A program made the position numbers and the translations under genes. DNA of 64,000 bases from Pseudomonas wuhanensis. Its GTDB lineage: Bacteria; Pseudomonadota; Gammaproteobacteria; Pseudomonadales; Pseudomonadaceae. Position 1 is the stretch's first letter. Each line of letters starts with the position of its first letter. Shown here in pieces: positions 25,754 to 34,749 of the stretch. The stretch spans positions 3,534,001 through 3,598,000 of the forward strand of contig NZ_CP117430.1 of the NCBI RefSeq assembly GCF_030687395.1, read 5' to 3'. Below the pieces are notes generated by a model. It ran no database searches. It was not told the DNA's origin and saw nothing but the letters and a program-made list of their open reading frames with translations.

Positions 25754-26965
25754 TCACTGCACCAACTGATTGATCTCGATGATCGGCAACAGCACCGCCA
25801 TGACGATCACCAGCACCACGCCGCCCATGACCACGATCATCAACGGTTCCAGCAACGCGGTCATGCCCATGGCCCGGCGTTCGATGTCCCGGGACAGGGT
25901 TTGCGCGGCGCGCTCGAGCATCGGTGGCAGCGAGCCGGTTTTCTCGCCGCTGGCGATCAGGTGGATCAGCACCGGCGGGAAGACTTTCTCGACCCGCAGC
26001 GCAGCGGCCAGGTTAACGCCCTCGCGAACCTTGGCCGTGGCGTCGCTGACGCTCAAGCTCAGGCGGTCGTTGGACAAGGTCTGGCGCGCCGCTTCCAGTG
26101 CCCGCAACAACGGCACTCCGGCGCCACCGAGGATCGCCAGGGTCGAGGCAAAACGTGCGGTGTTCAGCCCCAGCACGAAGCGCCCGATCAACGGCAAACG
26201 CAGGATTCGACTGTGCCAGCTCAAACGCGCCGCCGGGTTGCGCAAGTACAGGCGCCAGCCCCAGAACCCGCCCGCCATCACGCTGAAACACAACCAGCCC
26301 CAGCCGCGAATGAAGTCACTGGCATTGAGCATCGCCAAGGTCAGCCCCGGCAGGTCCTGCCGCGCCTGGGAAAACGCGCTGACCACCTGCGGCACCACGT
26401 AACTCAGCAGGAAAATCACGATGGCAATCGACACCAGCCCCACCACACCAGGATAGATAAACGCGGTGAGAATCTTGCCCCGCAGGTTGTTGCGCTCTTC
26501 GATGTAATCGGCCAGCCGCTCCATCACCTGGGCCAGGTCACCGGACTCCTCGCCCGCCGCAATCAACGCCCGATAGATCTCTGGGAAATCCCGTGGTCGC
26601 GCCGCCAACGCTTCGGCCAGGCGCATGCCGCCGCGAACATCGGCGCGCACCGCGCTCAAGGTCTGGGCGATGTGTTTGCGTTCGGCTTGTTCCACCGTCG
26701 CGCTCAACGCGGCTTCCAGCGGTAGGCTCGCACCCAGCAGACTCGCCAGTTGCCGAGTGGCCCAGGCCAGGTCGTTGTCCGAGAGTTTGGCGCTGAACAG
26801 TCCGCTGCCACCGCCCGCCGGCGTGTTGCTCTCGACCTGCACCAACAACGCCGTCAAGCCACGGCTGCGCAATACACTGAACGCCGCGCTCTGGCTGTCG
26901 GCTTCCAGATGGCCGGCCTCGATCTTGCCGTTGGCATCGGCGGCTTCAAAACGGTAGCGGTTCAT
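25754..26965 (-). CDS. hxcS: Type II secretion inner-membrane platform protein GspF (HxcS)
   Basis: A 403-aa polytopic inner-membrane protein with two T2SSF domains (about residues 70-190 and 275-395) and three membrane segments (around 170-190, 215-235 and 375-397). The repeated family motif appears as LIAAGEESGDLAQVMERLAD in the first half and LIASGEKTGSLPPMLERAAQ in the second. It is the platform around which the GspE motor assembles pseudopilins. Its start codon overlaps the stop of hxcR by one base (TGATG). It ends the seven-gene minus-strand hxc run. Full family length. Confidence 0.95.
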   Translation of the reverse strand: MNRYRFEAADANGKIEAGHLEADSQSAAFSVLRSRGLTALLVQVESNTPAGGGSGLFSAKLSDNDLAWATRQLASLLGASLPLEAALSATVEQAERKHIAQTLSAVRADVRGGMRLAEALAARPRDFPEIYRALIAAGEESGDLAQVMERLADYIEERNNLRGKILTAFIYPGVVGLVSIAIVIFLLSYVVPQVVSAFSQARQDLPGLTLAMLNASDFIRGWGWLCFSVMAGGFWGWRLYLRNPAARLSWHSRILRLPLIGRFVLGLNTARFASTLAILGGAGVPLLRALEAARQTLSNDRLSLSVSDATAKVREGVNLAAALRVEKVFPPVLIHLIASGEKTGSLPPMLERAAQTLSRDIERRAMGMTALLEPLMIVVMGGVVLVIVMAVLLPIIEINQLVQ

Positions 26966-28383
26966 CAGGCGTCCCGTGTCACGCGAAGGATTTCTTCCGG
27001 CGCGGTGGCACCGCTGCGCACCCAGCGCTCGCCGTCTTCACGCATGCTGAACATCCCGGCCTCGCGGGCGGCGGCTCTCAAGGCCTGCTCGCCGGCACCC
27101 TGATGGATCAGCGTGCGGATGTCATCGTCGATGCAGAACAGTTCGTGAATGCCGGTGCGACCGCTGTAGCCGGTGTGGTTGCACGCGGCACAACCGACCG
27201 GGCGCCAGGTGCCGGGGGCGGCCGGGTCTTGCTGTTTGCAGTGCTGACACAGCCGTCGCACCAGGCGTTGCGCGAGTACCCCAAGCATCGATGACGCCAG
27301 CAGAAACGGTTCGACGCCCATGTCGATCAGCCGGTTGACCGCCGACACCGCGTCGTTGGTGTGCAGGGTTGCCAACACCAAGTGACCGGTGAGCGAGGCC
27401 TGCACGGCGATTTGTGCGGTTTCCAGATCGCGGATCTCGCCGATCATGATGATGTCCGGGTCTTGCCGCAGAATCGCCCGCAGCGCCAGGGCGAACGTCA
27501 TGTCGATCTTGGCGTTGACCTGAATCTGGCTGATGCCCGGCAAGTCGTATTCCACCGGGTCTTCAACGGTGAGGATGTTGCTGGTGCTGGCGTCCAGCCG
27601 TGCCAGCGCGGCATACAGGCTGGTGGTTTTGCCGCTGCCGGTGGGGCCGGTGACCAGCACGATGCCGTGGGGTTGGCGAATCAGGTGGTCGAGTTTGGCC
27701 AGCACTTGCGGGTCCATGCCCAGGGTTTCCAGTTGCAGGCGCCCGGCCTGTTTGTCCAGCAGGCGCATCACCACCCGTTCGCCATGGCCGGTGGGCACCG
27801 TGGACACGCGAATGTCGATCGGCCGCCCGGCCACGCGCAAGGCAATGCGGCCGTCCTGGGGCAGGCGTTTTTCGGCGATGTCGAGTTGCGCCATGATCTT
27901 GATCCGCGACACCAATGCACCGTGCAGCGCCTTGCGCGGCGAAACCACATCCCGCAGCGTGCCGTCGACCCGATAGCGCACCACCGAATGGCTTTCATAG
28001 GGTTCGATGTGAATATCGCTGGCCTCGTCCCGCGCCGCTTGCGTGAGCAAGGCGTTGATCATGCGGATCACCGGCGCGCCGTCCTGAGTGTCCAGCAGGT
28101 CGGTGATTTCCGGGATGTCCTGCATCAGCCGGTCGAGATCGACTTCGTTTTCTGCCGCGCCGACCACCGCCGCCGCGCTGCCGGTGTCGGCATAGGCACT
28201 GGCGAGCAAGCCGTCCAGTTCTTCGTCGCGCACCCGCTCCAGCCGTGCCGGGCCGAACTGACGCCGCACTTCGCTGATCGACCAGCCCGGCGTCGACGGA
28301 CACACCGTCAACACCGCGCCCTCTTCCCCAGTGCGCAGCAGGATCCGTTGGGCCTTGGCCCAGGCGTAGGGCAACGCGCTCAT
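26965..28383 (-). CDS. hxcR: Type II secretion ATPase GspE (HxcR)
   Basis: A 472-aa cytoplasmic ATPase that powers pseudopilus assembly. Walker A is GPTGSGKTTSLYAAL (about residue 245). The Asp box is EDPVEYDLPGISQ, Walker B is PDIIMIGEIRD, the His box is HLVLATLHTNDA, and a zinc-binding tetracysteine (CQHC ... GCAAC) lies near the C-terminus. The N-terminal domain that docks on GspL is short but present. It is separated from hxcQ by 214 bases containing a REP doublet, so expression may drop between secretin and motor genes. The ATG at 28383 has GAGGG about 9 bases upstream. Confidence 0.96.
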   Translation of the reverse strand: MSALPYAWAKAQRILLRTGEEGAVLTVCPSTPGWSISEVRRQFGPARLERVRDEELDGLLASAYADTGSAAAVVGAAENEVDLDRLMQDIPEITDLLDTQDGAPVIRMINALLTQAARDEASDIHIEPYESHSVVRYRVDGTLRDVVSPRKALHGALVSRIKIMAQLDIAEKRLPQDGRIALRVAGRPIDIRVSTVPTGHGERVVMRLLDKQAGRLQLETLGMDPQVLAKLDHLIRQPHGIVLVTGPTGSGKTTSLYAALARLDASTSNILTVEDPVEYDLPGISQIQVNAKIDMTFALALRAILRQDPDIIMIGEIRDLETAQIAVQASLTGHLVLATLHTNDAVSAVNRLIDMGVEPFLLASSMLGVLAQRLVRRLCQHCKQQDPAAPGTWRPVGCAACNHTGYSGRTGIHELFCIDDDIRTLIHQGAGEQALRAAAREAGMFSMREDGERWVRSGATAPEEILRVTRDA

Positions 28384-28437
28384 GAACGACCACCCTCTCT
28401 CGAAAACACCACAACCTCTGTGACCAGTGAGCGCTTT

Positions 28438-28568
28438 GTGGCGAGGGAGCTTGCTCCCGCTCGACTGCGCAGCAGCCGCAATCTGGGTGCATGCGGTTTA
28501 CCAGAAGGTTTGAGGTTGCAGGTTTTGGGGGTGCTTCGCCCCCCAACGGGAGCAAGCTCCCTCGCCAC
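28438..28568. repeat. REP doublet (family A, inverted pair) inside the hxc operon
   Basis: GTGGCGAGGGAGCTTGCTCC at 28438 and its inverted partner ending at 28568. It lies between hxcQ and hxcR, which are otherwise transcribed together. Confidence 0.92.
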
Positions 28569-28597
28569 AAAAAACAGTCCATTCATTGCATAGGTGT

Positions 28598-30982
28598 TCA
28601 TTGGATGGGCACCGCACGAATCGTCGCCCGTGGCTGCGAACTCGAAACCGGCGCCGACCCCGGCACACCCTGCGCCGCCGTCGGCAATTGCGGTGCCTGC
28701 ATGTCCGGCATGGCCCAGCTGCGCTCCGGTTGCATCCCGCCCTGGGCGCGGCGCATGAAGTCGTAGCGGTTGAGGGTAATCGCGCGCCCGGCGCCGCTGT
28801 CGCGAATGATGTACGGACGCAGGAACACCATCAGGTTGGTCTTGGTGATCGCCCGGCGCTCATTGCGAAACAGCGCCCCGATCCCTGGAATCGTCGACAG
28901 CCATGGCACCGCGTCATTGCTTTGGCTGTAGCCGTCCTGCAGCAAGCCACCGAGCACCATGATCTGTCCGTCGTCGAGCAAGATGCTGGTGTCGATCGCG
29001 CGCTTGTTGGTGACGATCCCGGCGGCGGAAGCGCTGTTGGACGCGCGCTCGTCGATGCTGCTGACCTCCTGATAGATGTCGAGCTTGACCGTGCCGCCTT
29101 CGGAAATCTGTGGCCGCACATTGAGCTTCAACCCGACCTCTTCACGGGTCACGGTCTGGAACGGGTTGTTGCTGGTGCCGCCACCGCCGGTGACGTAGCT
29201 GCCGCTGACAAAAGGAATGGTCTGGCCGACAAAAATACTCGCCGCTTCGTTGTCCAGAGTCAGCAGGTTGGGTGTCGACAGCACGTTGGTTCCGCCCTTG
29301 CTCTTCAAGGCGCGGGCGAGCACTTTCAGGTCGAGGATCTTGCCGATGCCGGGTATGTCCACCGTGCCGTTGACGTAGCCAAGGTTGAGGCCCGCGGGCA
29401 ACACGTCGATGCTGGTCTTGGCGTTGGTATTGATCCCCGAACCACCAAGGTTGGCACCACCGATGACGCCGTTGCCGCCCAGATTACCGGTCTGCCATTG
29501 CACGCCGAATTCACTGGCATCGTCCTCACCGACTTCGACGATCAGGCTTTCAATCACCACTTGCGCACGACGCTGGTCGAGCATGTCGATGACTTCGCGC
29601 AGGTTGCGGTATACCGGTTCCGGTGCGGAAATCAGCAAGGTGTTGGTGGTGCCGTCAGCCTGGATGGTCACGCCGCCCGCACTGAAGGCGACGTTCTGTT
29701 CACTCTGCTGACCGCTGCCGGTCTGGCCGCTCGAGCCGCTCGAGCCCTGCCCGTAACCGGTGCCGCCCGTGGTGCTGCTGCCCGACGTAGAGGTTTGCGT
29801 GCCGCTGCTGCTCTGGCTGCCGCTCGTCCCGTTCTGGCCGCCGCTGGTGTTGCCGCCCATCGCGCTGAGTACCGAACGCGCGCCATCGCTGCTGCCGCTG
29901 TCGCTTTCCCCGGTGAGCAAACCGCGCAGGGCCTGGGCCAGTTTGGCGGCCTGGGCGTTGCGCAGGTACACCACGTGCAGGTTGCTCGGGTTGCTTTGGG
30001 CGTTGTCGAGTTTGTAGATCAGGTTGCGAGCCAGCTCGGTGCGTTCCGGGCTGCCGGCACGGATGATGATCGAGTTGGAACGCGGATCGCCAATCACCGA
30101 AATCTTCTGCGTCGGGTCGTTGCCCGGCGCCTCCAGCAAGTCCGAGACCATGCCGGCGATGTCCGCTGCAATACCGTTCTGCACCTGCACCACGTCGGTG
30201 TCGATGGCGCTTGGGCTGTCGATGCCCTGAATGATCTGCGCCACCCGCGACAGGTTCTCGGCGTAGTCGGTGACGACGATGGTGTTGTTGCCGGGGTAGG
30301 CGTTGATCGGGTTGTTCGGCGATACGATCGGGCGCAGCACCGGGATCAGGTTCACCGCGTTTTCGTATTGCAGGCGAAAGGTGCGGGTCAGCATGCCGTT
30401 GCCGGCGGGTTTGTCGGCGCTGTAAATCGGCCCGCCGAGCAACTTGGCATCGGCCTCCGGCACCACTTGGGAAACCCCACCGACATCGACCACGCTGAAG
30501 CCCTGCATGCGCAAGGTAGCGAGCAGCATGTCGTAGGCCTGATGCGCTGGCACCTGCCCTTCGGAGACCAGCGTCAGGTTGCCTTTGACCCGTGGATCGA
30601 CCAGAAACTGGCGACCGGTGGACCGCGACAATGCGCGCACCACCGCCGGGATATCGACGTCGACAAAGTTCAGCGTCACCGGTTGATTACCCAATGGATT
30701 GCTCGCTGGCGCGCTACCGGCAGGCACTGAATTGCTGCGACCGGGGCTGCTGATTGTGTGTTGCACGCCTGGCGGCTGCTTCAATTGCGCCTGGTTTTTT
30801 TGCCGATCCGCCAATGCATCGCCGGTGCGGTTGGTGTCGGCCAACGGGCGTCCCAATTCGCTGTCCACCAGCAACGGCGGCTGTTGCGTCGTCGCGGTGT
30901 TGCTGCACGCGCTCAGTGCCAGCAATAAAAACGGCGCGGCGATGCGGCAGTGACGCGCATACAGAGAACCTGACCACTTCAT
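28598..30982 (-). CDS. hxcQ: Type II secretion lipoprotein secretin GspD (HxcQ)
   Basis: A 794-aa outer-membrane secretin. It has a lipoprotein signal with lipobox LSAC (Cys about residue 27) followed by Ser, so it should be lipidated and sent to the outer membrane. The domains are N0 (about 105-175), then N1-N3 (about 200-470), with N3 interrupted by a Ser/Gly/Thr-rich insertion of about 80 residues. The secretin core follows (about 480-745), with VIESLIVEVGEDDASEFGVQ, GGTNVLSTPNLLTLDNEAA and IMVLGGLLQDG. Self-piloting by the N-terminal lipid is established for P. aeruginosa HxcQ, which fits the absence of a GspS pilotin gene here. Its ATG overlaps the hxcZ stop (ATGA). Confidence 0.95.
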   Translation of the reverse strand: MKWSGSLYARHCRIAAPFLLLALSACSNTATTQQPPLLVDSELGRPLADTNRTGDALADRQKNQAQLKQPPGVQHTISSPGRSNSVPAGSAPASNPLGNQPVTLNFVDVDIPAVVRALSRSTGRQFLVDPRVKGNLTLVSEGQVPAHQAYDMLLATLRMQGFSVVDVGGVSQVVPEADAKLLGGPIYSADKPAGNGMLTRTFRLQYENAVNLIPVLRPIVSPNNPINAYPGNNTIVVTDYAENLSRVAQIIQGIDSPSAIDTDVVQVQNGIAADIAGMVSDLLEAPGNDPTQKISVIGDPRSNSIIIRAGSPERTELARNLIYKLDNAQSNPSNLHVVYLRNAQAAKLAQALRGLLTGESDSGSSDGARSVLSAMGGNTSGGQNGTSGSQSSSGTQTSTSGSSTTGGTGYGQGSSGSSGQTGSGQQSEQNVAFSAGGVTIQADGTTNTLLISAPEPVYRNLREVIDMLDQRRAQVVIESLIVEVGEDDASEFGVQWQTGNLGGNGVIGGANLGGSGINTNAKTSIDVLPAGLNLGYVNGTVDIPGIGKILDLKVLARALKSKGGTNVLSTPNLLTLDNEAASIFVGQTIPFVSGSYVTGGGGTSNNPFQTVTREEVGLKLNVRPQISEGGTVKLDIYQEVSSIDERASNSASAAGIVTNKRAIDTSILLDDGQIMVLGGLLQDGYSQSNDAVPWLSTIPGIGALFRNERRAITKTNLMVFLRPYIIRDSGAGRAITLNRYDFMRRAQGGMQPERSWAMPDMQAPQLPTAAQGVPGSAPVSSSQPRATIRAVPIQ

Positions 30983-31536
30983 GAAGCTTCCTTAGCGCCA
31001 AGCGCCTGATCCATGCGAACGGTTCCGGACAGAGTGCCTGCCGTGTCATTGGGCAAAGGTTCGCCTGCGCGCTGCAAACGAACCTCGACCACCTCAAGGG
31101 AAAATTGCCGGGGATTGACCAGCAGCCAGCCGACCACGGCATCGGCCGGGGCCTCGTCGAACGTCAAGCGCCAGGCTTGGGGGGTTGCGGTGTCTGGCAC
31201 CCGCAATTGGTATTGCCCGGCCAGGCCGCTGGCTTCCAGGCTCTGGCGCAGTGATTGTTCGAGGCCTTGCGCGGTGGGCGCCCGCGCCACCTCACGCAGC
31301 AAGACCTCCAGCGCTTCGGCCTGAGAACGCAGCTTCGGCGTTTCGGCCTGCCAGTATTCGATCTTTTTCAGCGGCGGTTGAATCAGCAACAGCCAGGTCA
31401 ACAAGCCAGCCAGCACCAACGCCATGCCCGCGACCATGCGTTTCTCGCGCAGGGCCAGGCCTTGCCAGAGCACTTGGGTGCGGGCGTTGAAGTGCTGCCA
31501 GCGCGCACGGTAAATCCCCAGGGAATATTTACTCAT
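30979..31536 (-). CDS. hxcZ: Type II secretion GspM-like protein (HxcZ)
   Basis: About 185 aa. A cytoplasmic N-terminus (MSKYSLGIYRARWQHF), one membrane helix (MVAGMALVLAGLLTWLLLI) and a periplasmic domain with a short coiled coil give the bitopic GspM layout. It supports GspL in the inner-membrane platform. I chose the ATG at 31536, which overlaps the end of hxcY by 8 bases, over a longer frame beginning inside hxcY. Primary sequence is poorly conserved in this family, so the call rests mainly on topology and position between GspL and GspD genes. Confidence 0.85.
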   Translation of the reverse strand: MSKYSLGIYRARWQHFNARTQVLWQGLALREKRMVAGMALVLAGLLTWLLLIQPPLKKIEYWQAETPKLRSQAEALEVLLREVARAPTAQGLEQSLRQSLEASGLAGQYQLRVPDTATPQAWRLTFDEAPADAVVGWLLVNPRQFSLEVVEVRLQRAGEPLPNDTAGTLSGTVRMDQALGAKEAS

Positions 31537-32704
31537 CGTCGGCTCCGCTGGCGGTGTCTGCGTCGCTGGCCGCAGCCTCGGTGGCCGGGCGCAAGGTCCA
31601 GCCATCTTCGGTGGCGTTGATCGCAACGCCGGCCTGGGTCAGCGCGGTTTGCCATTGCTTGTCGCTGCCGGTTTTGCGCGCATCGCTCAGCAAACTCAGC
31701 TGCAATTCGCCCTGCTCAAACACCAGCTGTTGCACGCTGCCGGCGATGAAAGGCATGCCGCTGCCGGCCTGTAGCACCAGGCTGGCGAAGCGCTGGGTCG
31801 GGTCGGTCGCGGCGCCGCTCTGGCGGGCGGCCAATTGCTGACGCGCCTGTTGCAGCGGATTGAGGATCACCGGCAGCTCAGGAAAGGCCTGCTTCACCCG
31901 CTGGTTCATGTGCGTCTTGAGTCGTTGGCCTTGCGTCGCTTCGCGAGCCGCGTACAGATTCAGTCCCACGGTCCAGACCGCCACGGCCATCGCACAAAAG
32001 GCCGCCGCCCGCCCCCAGCCTGGTTGGCCGGCACGGCGTTGTTGAATCCCGCCGTGCAAGCCCCATCCGGGCAAGGCACCGGTCCAGCGTTGTTCGGCGG
32101 GTAAGTGTGTGATCGTCTCCTCCGACAATGCTTCGCCGATCCATTGCACGCGGGCGCCGTTCTCCAGCAACAGATCACTCAATGCCTCCTCCACCGCCGG
32201 GTGTACGACCGCGTGCTGAAGGCTGTGACGCACCAACAGATGCCCGTCCCGAACACAGGCCACCGGGCCATCCGCGACAGGCAAACAATACGCACCCGAG
32301 TACAAACCGCGCAGGGTCAATCGCGCCATCCGCAGTAGCTGACCGAACTGGCTCAGCCATTCCCGGGACAACCACGCGATGTGCACACGCCCCTGCTCGT
32401 CCCGTGGGCTGTGAGCGATGTGCATCTGCTCGCAGGCCCCGAGGATCAACGCCTGCGCCGCGCACTGCACCGCTGCCGTGGTTTTGCTGGCCGGTAAAAT
32501 CGGCAGGTCGATGCTTGCGAGCAAGCTGTCCTGAGGGTGCAGAAAAAATGCAATCGCCGGGGTTTTCCCGCTCTGGCCCAATTGCAGCAAGGTACTTTGA
32601 CCCTCGCGGGTCACCTGCCCCTGACGGTCCAGCCAGGCGAATTCCAGCGGGCTGTCGAGGGTCAGATCAGCCAATGGCGGCAAGGCGATGCGCAACTGAT
32701 TCAT
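31529..32704 (-). CDS. hxcY: Type II secretion GspL-like protein (HxcY)
   Basis: A 391-aa inner-membrane linker between the GspE ATPase and GspM. The cytoplasmic actin-like domain occupies about residues 1-225 (MNQLRIALPPLADLTL, FAWLDRQGQV). One membrane helix is near 230-250 (AAAFCAMAVAVWTVGLNL). A ferredoxin-like periplasmic domain follows (about 285-375, ending in a GWTLRP strand), then an acidic tail. Both ends overlap neighbours: 4 bases with hxcX (ATGA) and 8 bases with hxcZ, indicating coupled translation. Confidence 0.9.
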   Translation of the reverse strand: MNQLRIALPPLADLTLDSPLEFAWLDRQGQVTREGQSTLLQLGQSGKTPAIAFFLHPQDSLLASIDLPILPASKTTAAVQCAAQALILGACEQMHIAHSPRDEQGRVHIAWLSREWLSQFGQLLRMARLTLRGLYSGAYCLPVADGPVACVRDGHLLVRHSLQHAVVHPAVEEALSDLLLENGARVQWIGEALSEETITHLPAEQRWTGALPGWGLHGGIQQRRAGQPGWGRAAAFCAMAVAVWTVGLNLYAAREATQGQRLKTHMNQRVKQAFPELPVILNPLQQARQQLAARQSGAATDPTQRFASLVLQAGSGMPFIAGSVQQLVFEQGELQLSLLSDARKTGSDKQWQTALTQAGVAINATEDGWTLRPATEAAASDADTASGADDE

Positions 32705-33687
32705 ACGCCCACCCGTGACCAGATCACCTCGGGCAAGCGGTCTTCGCTGCGGTGTAGCAAGGCATCGAGGCGGACCCGACGCTGATCGCTGCGAGCCTTG
32801 CCGCGCAAGCGAAACCAGTCACTGGTGATCCCGACTTTGACGGTCGCCAGCTCCAGATTCGGCATGCGCAGACGGTTGACGAAATCCCCACGATTGATGA
32901 ACCACTGGCCGCCGTCACGCTCGTTGATCAAGGCCTGGGCGCGCTCGATCGACAGCCCCGGCACATAAGCGGCCAGCACCGGTGCGCTGGCGGTGTTGCC
33001 GTTGAGCCAGGTATTGGCCGGGAGAACGGTCAGGTAAGGCGTGATCTTCGCCAGCAGCGCGTCATTGATTCCTTCGACACTGCGCAGATCGTCGAGGCTG
33101 CGCAGCATCGGGTGCGTGGGCAATTGAGGTTTGCGCACGGCATTCGGCGAGGTATCGCGGCCGCTGTCAAAACCGCTCTTGGGCGGGGCTTTGTCTGCCA
33201 ACTCAGGGTTCAACAGGCGTGGATAAGAAGCAATCACCCGCTGGCTGATGCGCTGGCTCAGGGTTCCGTTGACCCCGATCAACTGGCACAGGCGCTGGAA
33301 ATTCACCAGTTGTTGCTCGTCGATTCGTTCATTGGCGACCAGGTTGCGCAGGTTGAACTTGCCCTGCTCGTCTTCCAGCCGGCCTTCGAACGGCAAGTCA
33401 CGACCGTCATAACGCGCCATCACCAAGGGCTGCGCCCACGGCTGATCGAGTCGGGTCAACGGGTCACGTCGGCGCGCCTCCCACAACAGCTGTCGGCTGA
33501 TCTCGATGCCGCCGTGCAGCACCCAGGCGCCCTGCACTCGCAACTGCTCAGCCTCAAGGCTTCGGGTAAACACCGTTTGCCGGGTGAGCATGCCGCCGGC
33601 AATCACCGCCACCACCGCCGCGATCAGCAAGGCACTGATGATCGCCATGCCGCGTTGCTTCGCCACTGCCAACGAATAGGCTTTCAT
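32701..33687 (-). CDS. hxcX: Type II secretion minor pseudopilin GspK (HxcX)
   Basis: A 328-aa large minor pseudopilin that forms the tip complex. It has a prepilin leader (MKAYSLAVAKQRG) cleaved before MAIISALLIAAVVAVIAGG. Position +5 of the mature protein is Ser, not Glu; absence of Glu5 is typical of GspK. The large globular insert includes LRNLVANERIDEQQLVNFQR and the GspK helix-hairpin region VEGINDALLAKITPYLTVLP. It starts 8 bases after hxcT and overlaps hxcY by four. No prepilin peptidase is encoded in the window, so it would depend on the chromosomal PilD/XcpA-type enzyme. Confidence 0.93.
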   Translation of the reverse strand: MKAYSLAVAKQRGMAIISALLIAAVVAVIAGGMLTRQTVFTRSLEAEQLRVQGAWVLHGGIEISRQLLWEARRRDPLTRLDQPWAQPLVMARYDGRDLPFEGRLEDEQGKFNLRNLVANERIDEQQLVNFQRLCQLIGVNGTLSQRISQRVIASYPRLLNPELADKAPPKSGFDSGRDTSPNAVRKPQLPTHPMLRSLDDLRSVEGINDALLAKITPYLTVLPANTWLNGNTASAPVLAAYVPGLSIERAQALINERDGGQWFINRGDFVNRLRMPNLELATVKVGITSDWFRLRGKARSDQRRVRLDALLHRSEDRLPEVIWSRVGV

Positions 33688-33695
33688 GACCGCGC

Positions 33696-34154
33696 TTACA
33701 ACTGCCAGGAGCCAATATCGGCATTCACGCCCTCGCCGTCCGGCTGGCCGTCGGCACCGAGGGAGAAGATATCGACTTCACCATTCGCGCCCGGATTCAG
33801 ATAGTTGTAGGGACGGCCCCACGGGTCATTGGGCAGGCGCTCCAGATACGAACGCCAGTTGCTGTTTTTGGCGTCCGCCGGGCGTTCGACCAGCACTTTC
33901 AAGCCCTGGGTCATATTCGGATAGGTGCCATGGTCCAGGCGATACAGCTTTAAGGCTTGCATCAAGCCGCCAATGTCCTGTTTGGCGGCCGTGGCCCGCG
34001 CCTGGTCTGGACGGTCCAGCACCTTGGGCACCACCATCGCCGCCAGAATCCCGAGAATCACTACCACCACCATGATCTCGATCAGGGTGAAACCTTGCTG
34101 CCCCCGAGGCAGGCGAGGCTGCTGATTCAGCAACTTGAAGCGCGCGATATCCAT
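33696..34154 (-). CDS. hxcT: Type II secretion major pseudopilin GspG (HxcT)
   Basis: About 152 aa. A long charged leader ends in QQG before the mature FTLIEIMVVVVILGILAAMV helix, with Glu5 present. The GspG-specific C-terminal half follows (DIGGLMQALKLYRLDHGTYP, LPNDPWGRPYNYLNPG, DIFSLGADGQPDGEG), including the calcium-binding loop region. I chose the ATG at 34154 (MDIARFKLLNQQ) with AGGGA 8 bases upstream; a longer frame upstream lacks support. The leader of about 24 residues is longer than usual. It is first in the minus-strand hxcTXYZQRS run and divergent from hxcV with only 51 bases between them. Confidence 0.95.
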   Translation of the reverse strand: MDIARFKLLNQQPRLPRGQQGFTLIEIMVVVVILGILAAMVVPKVLDRPDQARATAAKQDIGGLMQALKLYRLDHGTYPNMTQGLKVLVERPADAKNSNWRSYLERLPNDPWGRPYNYLNPGANGEVDIFSLGADGQPDGEGVNADIGSWQL

Positions 34155-34205
34155 CCCGACATTCCCTGGCTTGATTCGATTCGACGCGCAGTGTTGCAAG
34201 AAGAT

Positions 34206-34682
34206 ATGTCAGTGATGTTGAAAATCCTCGGGAGCTTTGGTCGTCAAGCCGTCAAGCCCGGGCGCTACCGTCAAGGGCTGTTCCAACTGCCCGAGCGCCT
34301 GATGCGACGCCCTTCCCGAGAAGCCGGTTTTACCTTGATTGAAGTGCTGGTGGCGCTGGCGATCATTGCCGTCGCGATGTCCGCCGCGGTGCGGGTAGCC
34401 GGGTTGATGACCCAAAGCAATGGCCTGTTGCGTGACAAATCCATCGCACTGCTGGCGGCCCAGAGTCGTCTGGCCGAGCTGCGCCTGGAGGGCCGTTTAC
34501 CGCTGGGAGCGAAAGCGATCGAATGTGATCAGGGGCGGTTGTTGTTGCGCTGCGAGCAGGCCATCGGCAATGCACAGAACGAACGCTTGTTGAGGGTCGA
34601 TCTGCAAGTGTTCGACCGCAGTCGCGAGGCGCCGCCATTGGCCCGACTCGACACCTTGCTCAGTCGGCCAATAACGAAGTAA
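34206..34682 (+). CDS. hxcV: Type II secretion minor pseudopilin GspI (HxcV)
   Basis: About 158 aa. A leader of about 40 residues ends REAG, and the mature N-terminal helix is FTLIEVLVALAIIAVAMSAA with Glu5. The GspI-like domain contains ALLAAQSRLAELRLEGRLP. The start is uncertain: ATG at 34206 (MSVMLKILGSFG) or 34215; upstream AAGAAG is a weak ribosome site. It is divergent from hxcT and convergent with hxcP, so it is a single-gene unit. The leader is unusually long for a pseudopilin, so a start nearer MRRPSREAG (about 34298) is also possible. Confidence 0.88.
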   Translation: MSVMLKILGSFGRQAVKPGRYRQGLFQLPERLMRRPSREAGFTLIEVLVALAIIAVAMSAAVRVAGLMTQSNGLLRDKSIALLAAQSRLAELRLEGRLPLGAKAIECDQGRLLLRCEQAIGNAQNERLLRVDLQVFDRSREAPPLARLDTLLSRPITK

Positions 34683-34698
34683 GCCACAACACGGTCCG

Positions 34699-34734
34699 TG
34701 TAGGAGCTGCCGAAGGCTGCGATCTGCTCCTACA
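34699..34734. repeat. Palindromic repeat / possible bidirectional terminator
   Basis: TGTAGGAGC ... GCTCCTACA forms a 9-bp outer stem around TGCCGAAGGCTGCGATCT, a third REP-like type found in fluorescent pseudomonads. It sits between the convergent hxcV and hxcP stop codons. No T tract is seen. Confidence 0.75.
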
Positions 34735-34749
34735 GGGATTGTGGTGGAT

